DNA of 64,000 nt, taken from contig NZ_BQIP01000002.1 in the NCBI RefSeq assembly GCF_021602585.1, positions 1 to 64,000 of the forward strand, in the 5' to 3' direction. The stretch is from Pseudomonas faucium. Its GTDB lineage: Bacteria > Pseudomonadota > Gammaproteobacteria > Pseudomonadales > Pseudomonadaceae. The position numbers and the translations under genes are program-made. Every line of letters begins with the position of its first letter. Within the stretch, counting starts at the first letter, position 1. This document shows, piece by piece, positions 56,593 through 64,000 of the stretch. The notes under the pieces were generated by a model. That model searched no databases and was not told the origin of the DNA. It worked only from the letters and a program-made list of their open reading frames with translations.

Positions 56593-56616
56593 AAAAAAGG
56601 GCCGTCGAAACGGCCC
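56593..56616 (-). terminator. Terminator of lsfA (UUCG loop)
   Basis: On the minus strand GGGCCGT-TTCG-ACGGCCC is followed by six T. The stable UUCG loop and position 44 bases after the lsfA stop make it a convincing terminator; it also isolates the ssu operon. Confidence 0.9.
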
Positions 56617-56659
56617 GAATATCCCTGCTATGGCTAAGAGCAATGCAACGAGGAATTCT

Positions 56660-57298
56660 TCAGCGATTGGGTTGCGGGGTCAGCCGCAGGTACGGCTTGA
56701 CCGCCCGATAACCTTTGGGGAAGCGCTGCTTGATCTCGTCCTCGTCCTTGAGCGAAGGCACGATCACCACCTCGTCGCCGTCCTGCCAGTTGCCTGGCGT
56801 GGCGACCTTGTGGGTGTCGGTCAGTTGCAGCGAGTCGATCACCCGCAGGATCTCGTTGAAGTTGCGCCCGGTACTGGCCGGATAGGTGATGGTCAGGCGC
56901 ACCTTCTTATTCGGGTCGATGACGAACAGCGAGCGCACGGTCAGGGTGTCGCTGGCGTTGGGGTGAATCAGGTCGTACAGGTCGGACACCTTGCGGTCGG
57001 CGTCGGCGATGATCGGGAAGTTGACCACGGTGTTCTGGGTCTCGTTGATGTCCTCGATCCACTTGTGGTGCGAGTCGACCGGGTCGACCGAGAGCGCGAT
57101 GGCCTTGACGCCGCGCTTGGCGAAGTCGCCCTTGAGCTTGGCGGTCAGGCCCAGCTCGGTGGTGCACACCGGGGTGAAGTCGGCCGGGTGGGAGAACAGC
57201 ACACCCCAGCTATTGCCCAGCCATTCGTGGAAACGGATCTTGCCTTCGCTGGAATCCTGTTCGAAATCAGGGGCGATGTCGCCGAGTTTGAGGCTCAT
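56660..57298 (-). CDS. lsfA: 1-Cys peroxiredoxin LsfA
   Basis: This 212-residue cytosolic peroxiredoxin carries the peroxidatic Cys45 in HPADFTPVCTTE. The Prx6-type C-terminal domain (WQDGDEVVIVPSL) is present and no resolving cysteine is evident, as in 1-Cys enzymes. In Pseudomonas, LsfA is induced during sulfate starvation and protects against peroxide. The ATG at 57298 is normal. It has its own terminator, so it is separate from the ssu genes. Confidence 0.94.
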   Translation of the reverse strand: MSLKLGDIAPDFEQDSSEGKIRFHEWLGNSWGVLFSHPADFTPVCTTELGLTAKLKGDFAKRGVKAIALSVDPVDSHHKWIEDINETQNTVVNFPIIADADRKVSDLYDLIHPNASDTLTVRSLFVIDPNKKVRLTITYPASTGRNFNEILRVIDSLQLTDTHKVATPGNWQDGDEVVIVPSLKDEDEIKQRFPKGYRAVKPYLRLTPQPNR

Positions 57299-57420
57299 GG
57301 GGTGCGGCTCCTGTGCTGTGTTCTGGCCTTGTGGGGTTCAATGTGCCTGCATCCGAATAAAAACAAAAAGAATAAATACTGATTTATTTATAACCTTATT
57401 GCATACCGAATGGCAGGCAC

Positions 57421-57446
57421 AAAAAAGCCTCGCACTAGGCGAGGCT
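57421..57446 (-). terminator. Terminator of the OprD-family porin gene
   Basis: AGCCTCGC/GCGAGGCT forms an 8-bp stem with a 5-base loop, followed on the minus strand by six T. It starts 17 bases after the porin stop. Confidence 0.88.
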
Positions 57447-57463
57447 TTCTGTGTGGCTACGAC

Positions 57464-58807
57464 TTACATGAAGGCGTAAGTGTAGTTCACGATGAAGCGA
57501 GCCTGATCCTGGTCTTTGGTGAACTCGCTGCTCGAGCCACCGCTACCACGGTAGACACCTTGACGCAGGCTGAAGCCCAGGCCTTTGAGGGTGCCGTCCT
57601 GGATGGTGTAGTCGATACGCGCGTCACGCTCCCACTCGTTGTAGGTACCGTGGCCGCTGCGGTAGCGAATGTCGTCACCACGCAGGTAGGCAACCGATGC
57701 TTTCAGACCTGGGACACCCAGGGCAGCGAAGTCATAGGCGTACTGGCCGAAGTTGGTGTTCTCACCCGCACGGGCGAACTGGTTGATCATGCTGTCGGTG
57801 AACAGGTAGAAGCTGGAGCCACCTGCGCCTTCGGAGCTGCCGTTGTCATTGACCAGGCTGCCCTGGCCCAGCCACACGAAGCCACCGTCGTCACCGACTT
57901 GCTGGCGACCGACCAGGAACGAGTGACCACCCAGGGTATAGGTGAACATCGCCGACCAGGTCTTGTTGTCGATCTCGCCAAGGTGCTTGGCGTAGCCGCC
58001 GTTGTTGTTGAAGTTGTAGGTGCTGTCGTTGCCATTCTTGCCGTCGCTGCTGCTGTCGAAGTAGCGCAGGTCGGTCTTGAACGACTGGTTGTCAGAAATC
58101 TTGAAGACGTGGGTCGCACCCAGGAAGTGCTGCTTGTAGAAGTCTTCCAGGTTCGAGTAGTAGTACTGCAGGGTCAGGTCTGGAGTGAGCTTGTAGTCCA
58201 GGCCGCCGTAGCGGAACTTGTTGCTTTCTGCAGTAGCGCCAGCCACGGACAGACCGGTACGGTTGCTCGAGGCGCGACCCATGGCGTGGGTCAGCTGACC
58301 GGCGTTGATGGTCAGGTTGTCGATTTCCTTCGACTGGATGGTGCCACCCTCGAAGGTCTGCGGCAGCAGACGACCATCGTTGGAAACCAGGATTGGCAGG
58401 TTCGGTGCCAGGGCGCTACCGAAGTGCGCTTCGGTCTTGGAGAAGCGTGCCTTGGCGTTGGCGCCCAGGCGAGCCCATTGGCTTTCTGCCGACTTGTCGT
58501 GTGCGCTCGGGAAGAAGCTGCTGTTATCAGGGTGCTTGCCCTTGCCGCCGTCGAGGTGGATGCCCCACAGCGCCTGAGCGTCGACGCCGAAGCCAACGGT
58601 ACCTTGGGTGAAGCCGGAAATGTAGTCGAGCTTGAAGCCCTGACCCGATTCACGGTTGTCGTTGACGCCACCTTCGCGGGTGTCGTTGTTGAAGTACATG
58701 GTGCGCGAGCTCAGCGCCAGTTTGCTGTCTTCAACGAAACCGGCAGCGCCTGCAGTTTGGGCGATGACCCCCAGTGCCACGGCCACGGCCAGGCTGGACT
58801 TGTACAT
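57464..58807 (-). CDS. OprD-family outer-membrane porin (OprE-like)
   Basis: This 447-residue porin has a signal peptide of about 21 residues (MYKSSLAVAVALGVIAQTAGA). The OprD-family start GFVEDSKLALSSRTMYFNND is followed by about 18 beta strands ending NYTYAFM. It lies between two sulfonate systems and probably supplies their substrates across the outer membrane, although OprD-family porins serve many small acids. TTTGCTCCTCTACG just upstream of the start (plus strand view) gives a GAGGAG ribosome site. The name OprE is by remembered position and similarity. Confidence 0.87.
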   Translation of the reverse strand: MYKSSLAVAVALGVIAQTAGAAGFVEDSKLALSSRTMYFNNDTREGGVNDNRESGQGFKLDYISGFTQGTVGFGVDAQALWGIHLDGGKGKHPDNSSFFPSAHDKSAESQWARLGANAKARFSKTEAHFGSALAPNLPILVSNDGRLLPQTFEGGTIQSKEIDNLTINAGQLTHAMGRASSNRTGLSVAGATAESNKFRYGGLDYKLTPDLTLQYYYSNLEDFYKQHFLGATHVFKISDNQSFKTDLRYFDSSSDGKNGNDSTYNFNNNGGYAKHLGEIDNKTWSAMFTYTLGGHSFLVGRQQVGDDGGFVWLGQGSLVNDNGSSEGAGGSSFYLFTDSMINQFARAGENTNFGQYAYDFAALGVPGLKASVAYLRGDDIRYRSGHGTYNEWERDARIDYTIQDGTLKGLGFSLRQGVYRGSGGSSSEFTKDQDQARFIVNYTYAFM

Positions 58808-59307
58808 GTTTTGCTCCTCTACGTTCTAATTCTTGTGTATCTCTGGCGGCGGAGTCTTCTGCCCCGCTCACCGTGGATGGGCGATTTAGTCCCAAAGCGT
58901 GACCAATAAGTCAATCGTTTCTGAACGTTTCGCGACTTTGGTCTAAGGACGCAACCTGCGCTACAGGATAATGACAATCCTATAAATCCAAAATGACCGT
59001 TTTATGAATTAGTAAGATTTTTACGGAATATAGGTGAAACCTTTACTGCAAAAAGTTGTATCGACCCCGTCAATCATACCTTTAGGTTATTTGCAAACGT
59101 TTGCCGACCGGTTACCCGTCAACCACCCCTGACGAGGGGACAAAGACTAGCAGCGCACAGGTGTTCCGCCAGTGGGCATTTCCCAGGCAAGCCGCGTTAA
59201 AGCATTTGGCTCCTAAGCTAATGCGAAAAAGTTATTTATTTTCGATTTCTTAGATCATCTAGTCTTCTCGCCATCCATCACATCGATTGCCTGACGAGAG
59301 GTTCACC
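58808..59307. other. AT-rich divergent control region, porin / tauABCD
   Basis: These 500 bases hold no gene and are richer in A+T than the flanks. A perfect palindrome GCAAACGTTTGC lies at 59093-59104. GATAATGACAATCCTATAA at 58967-58985 resembles a Fur site at about 13 of 19 positions and is doubtful. CysB or TauR control of sulfonate genes would act here, but I cannot point to their sites. Confidence 0.6.
59093..59104. promoter_or_regulatory. Perfect palindrome GCAAACGTTTGC (LacI/PurR-type half-sites)
   Basis: The 12-base palindrome has the central CG and AAAC/GTTT halves typical of LacI-family operators. It lies about 204 bases before tauA and 286 before the porin start. No LacI-family gene is in the window. 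Confidence 0.4.
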
Positions 59308-60279
59308 ATGATCCCGCATGCCCCGCTGCGCCTGTTCGCCGCCCTGACTCTCGCCAGCACCAGCTGGTTGGCCCAGGCCGCCGACCTCACGGTCGCCTAC
59401 CAGACCACCGTCGACCCGGCCAAGGTGGCCCAGGTCGATGGCGCCTACGAAAAGGCCAGCAAAGCCGACATCGCCTGGCGCAAGTTCGACAACGGCGCCG
59501 ATGTGATCACCGCGGTCGCCAGCGGCGACGTGCAGATCGGCTACCTCGGTTCCAGCCCGCTGGCAGCAGCGGCCACCCGCAAGCTACCGGTGCAAACCTT
59601 CCTCATCGCCACGCAGATCGGTGCAGGCGAAGCGCTGGTCGCGCGTGACAGCATCAAGACGCCGCAAGACCTGGTCGGCAAGAAAGTCGCCGTGCCGTTC
59701 GTTTCCACCGGCCACTACAGCCTGCTGGCGGCGCTCAAGGGCTGGAACATCGACCCCTCCAAGGTGCAGATCCTCAACCTCGCGCCACCGGCGATCATCG
59801 CCGCCTGGAAGCGCGGCGACATCGACGCCACCTACGTCTGGGACCCGGCCCTGGGCGTGGCCAAGGAAAACGGCAAGGTGCTGATCACCTCGGGCCAACT
59901 GGCCGAACAAGGCGCGCCGACCTTCGACGCCTGGATCGTGCGCAAGGACTTCGCCGACAAGCATCCCGACGTGGTCAAGGCCTTCGCCAAGGTCACCCTC
60001 GACGCCTACGCCGACTACCGCAAGGACCCAAAAGCCTGGCTCGCCAACCAGGACAACGTGGCCAAGCTGGTCAAGCTGTCCGGCGCCAAGGCCAGCGACA
60101 TCCCGGTGCTGCTGGAAGGCAACGTCTACCCGCTGGCCGCCGACCAGGCCAACGCCCTGGGCGCACCGACCACCAAGGCGCTGACCGATACCGCCACCTT
60201 CCTCAAGCAACAGGGCAAGGTCGACGCGGTGCTGCCGGACTACTCGCCTTACGTCAGCGCCAAATACCTGCCCAACTGA
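59308..60279 (+). CDS. tauA: Taurine ABC transporter, periplasmic binding protein
   Basis: This 323-residue protein has a signal peptide of about 24 residues ([17 protein letters not shown]) and the taurine-binding fold ([49 protein letters not shown]). The ATG at 59308 has GAGAGG six bases upstream; an earlier start at 59287 would spoil the signal peptide. It captures taurine for TauBC. Confidence 0.95.
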   Translation: MIPHAPLRLFAALTLASTSWLAQAADLTVAYQTTVDPAKVAQVDGAYEKASKADIAWRKFDNGADVITAVASGDVQIGYLGSSPLAAAATRKLPVQTFLIATQIGAGEALVARDSIKTPQDLVGKKVAVPFVSTGHYSLLAALKGWNIDPSKVQILNLAPPAIIAAWKRGDIDATYVWDPALGVAKENGKVLITSGQLAEQGAPTFDAWIVRKDFADKHPDVVKAFAKVTLDAYADYRKDPKAWLANQDNVAKLVKLSGAKASDIPVLLEGNVYPLAADQANALGAPTTKALTDTATFLKQQGKVDAVLPDYSPYVSAKYLPN

Positions 60280-60298
60280 ACCTGACCCGGAGCCCGTC

Positions 60299-62804
<2,506 letters not shown>

Positions 62805-62828
62805 TGATTTTTGGGAGGCCTTTGGCCT

Positions 62829-62900
62829 CCTTTCGCGACACAAGGCCGCTCCTACAGGGGATCGCTTTGTTCTGTAGGAGCGGCCTTGTGTCGCGAAAGG
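62829..62900. repeat. REP pair, family B, perfect 29-bp arms
   Basis: Bases 62829-62857 are the exact reverse complement of 62872-62900, with a 14-base spacer. The sequence is the same as the outer part of the 31101-31219 element. A GGCCGCAAAGCGGCC mini-hairpin adjoins it. Confidence 0.92.
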
Positions 62901-62922
62901 GCCGCAAAGCGGCCCCGGCGGT

Positions 62923-64000
62923 CTACCTGACCAGATGCAGGAACTGCATGTGCCGCTCGTACTGGTCGAGGATGTCGTTGATGATCTGCTCCTTGCTGTA
63001 GCCCACCAGGTCGTAATTCTGGCTGCCCTCGCTCAGGTGCACCTCCGCCCGGTAATAGCGGCGGTTCTTCAACTCCTGGGTGCCCAACCCACCCAGCGCA
63101 AACGACGGCGTGAAGTAGCCACGCATCTGCACCTGGTAGATGAACGGCTGTTCCTCGCCATGGCCAACCTTCAGGCTGACGTTGTCATGGCTCGGGTCAT
63201 CCTGGGTAATCAGGGTCAGCCCCTTCTGCTCGAACACTTCGCGCACATCGGCAATCGCCGGGCGCACCACGTCGTCCATGAAGCGGTACACCTCATCGCG
63301 TGACGGGAAGTGCACGGCCTGGCTCAAGCGCTGGCGCCAGCCGCCACGGCCACGTCGCGACTGGGCGAACGGCGCCAGCGAATGCATCTGCGCGATCTGC
63401 CGCTGGCTCTCCAGGTAGAAGGCCTTGTGCAGCCCCCACATCATGCACAGCAGGATCAGCGAGAACGGCAGCGACGTCAGCACCACCGCCGATTTCAGCG
63501 AGTCGATGCTGCCGGCGAACAGCAGGCCGCTGGTGATCAGCGCGGTCATCACGCCCCAGAAGATGCGCAGCCAGTTCGGGCCATCTTCGTCGGCGTCGCC
63601 GCCCTTGGCCGACAGGGTCGACAGCACCACCGTGCCGGAGTCGGCCGAGGTGACGAAGAACACGAAGCTGATGAACACCGTCACCGCGATGACCGTCTTG
63701 CTCCATGGGTAGGTTTCCAGCAGCAGGTACAGGCTCATCGACGGGTTGTCCAGGGCCGACTGGCCCAGGGCGGTCATGCCGTGGTTGATCACCTGGTCCA
63801 GGGCGCTGTTGCCGAAGATCGACATCCACGCCAAGGTGAAGCCCAGCGGAATCAGCAGCACGCCGAAGACGAATTCACGGATGGTGCGGCCACGCGAAAT
63901 GCGCGCGATGAACAGCCCCACGAACGGCGCCCAGGCAATCCACCAGGCCCAGTAGAACACTGTCCAGCCACCCAGCCAGTCGCGGTTCTCGCCATAGGCG
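62923..64000 (-). CDS. betT: Choline/betaine BCCT transporter, BetT-like (5' end outside window)
   Basis: About 359 C-terminal residues are present; the frame stays open to the window edge. GGWTVFYWAWWIAWAPFVG at the visible start is the BCCT hallmark around the aromatic substrate box, followed by TSADSGTVVLSTLS near visible residue 120 and several more membrane segments. A long cytoplasmic C-terminal domain of about 150 residues, typical of osmoregulated BetT, ends the protein. Choline or glycine betaine uptake is the likely role. It is convergent with tauD across a REP pair. Confidence 0.92.
   Translation of the reverse strand, partial: AYGENRDWLGGWTVFYWAWWIAWAPFVGLFIARISRGRTIREFVFGVLLIPLGFTLAWMSIFGNSALDQVINHGMTALGQSALDNPSMSLYLLLETYPWSKTVIAVTVFISFVFFVTSADSGTVVLSTLSAKGGDADEDGPNWLRIFWGVMTALITSGLLFAGSIDSLKSAVVLTSLPFSLILLCMMWGLHKAFYLESQRQIAQMHSLAPFAQSRRGRGGWRQRLSQAVHFPSRDEVYRFMDDVVRPAIADVREVFEQKGLTLITQDDPSHDNVSLKVGHGEEQPFIYQVQMRGYFTPSFALGGLGTQELKNRRYYRAEVHLSEGSQNYDLVGYSKEQIINDILDQYERHMQFLHLVR

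Noticed and set aside
56398-56659. Search for a remnant of ssuE
   Set aside because: No frame of useful length or flavodoxin-like motif on either strand; the space holds only the lsfA terminator, so I report absence rather than a pseudogene.
58967-58985. GATAATGACAATCCTATAA as a Fur site
   Set aside because: The left half matches the consensus well but the right half does not; about 13 of 19 in an AT-rich region is weak.
59185-59240. Possible sigma-54 promoter upstream of tauA
   Set aside because: TGGCTC and a later TGC are present, but the GG-to-GC spacing is 13 rather than 10 bases.

Overview
The window is ordinary chromosome from a fluorescent Pseudomonas, most likely the P. putida group. 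The basis is the high GC content, gene neighbourhoods I recognise from P. putida and P. aeruginosa (rml-dctBD-cysQ-nudE-yrfG; pckA-hslO-hslR-rimBK-envZ-ompR-tex-gshA; ssu-lsfA-porin-tau-betT), and many copies of a palindromic REP repeat with the core GCCGGCAAGCCGGCTCCCAC. The assignment rests on family recognition, because no database search was possible. I see no prophage, insertion sequence or CRISPR array. Coding density is high and most genes sit in short operons with ATGA or TGATG overlaps.

Layout. 1-7 kb: a polyphosphate kinase 2 cut by the left edge, a small conserved protein, a GABA-type permease, and a four-gene polar amino acid ABC importer. 6.7-10.5 kb: a METTL25-like methyltransferase, a pair of small Pseudomonas-specific proteins behind a strikingly structured leader, a small lipoprotein, tRNA-Thr(TGT), an orphan DUF2442-HTH regulator and a DUF3079 protein. 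10.5-21 kb: iron and outer-membrane functions, with a TonB-dependent receptor divergent from a two-component system, a membrane-anchored FMN glutamate-synthase-like protein, an OprQ-like porin and a second TonB receptor behind a Fur-like box. 21-31 kb: agmatine deiminase, a 966-residue kinase/phospholyase fusion, rmlC-rmlD, and dctB-dctD with a thioesterase. 31-38 kb: cysQ-nudE, yrfG, a BON-LysM protein, fdhD with an FdhF/YdeP-type molybdoenzyme, a glycine-zipper protein and a thioesterase. 38.4-39.2 kb: a RelE/ParE-type toxin-antitoxin pair. 39-52 kb: housekeeping genes pckA, hslO, a PAP2 phosphatase, hslR, rimBK, envZ/ompR, tex, a thioesterase, gshA and a TetR regulator. 52-64 kb: sulfonate-sulfur utilisation (ssuFBCDA, lsfA, an OprD-family porin, tauABCD), then a choline/betaine carrier cut by the right edge.

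How the genes work together. The right end is a sulfur-scavenging block. Two ABC importers bring in alkanesulfonates and taurine, two oxygenases (SsuD, TauD) release sulfite, and LsfA probably handles peroxide stress. The usual flavin reductase gene ssuE is missing from the ssu operon. The iron block pairs two siderophore receptors with different control: one with a local two-component system, one apparently under Fur.

The most interesting feature is the leader at about 8763-8924 on the minus strand. It holds a 16-bp stem that is fully paired only in minus-strand RNA (one G.U), a cUUCGg hairpin, a 24-codon reading frame that coincides with the structure, and repeated GUGAGAA segments flanking a single complementary segment, an attenuator-like arrangement. 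It lies directly ahead of two small genes of unknown function.
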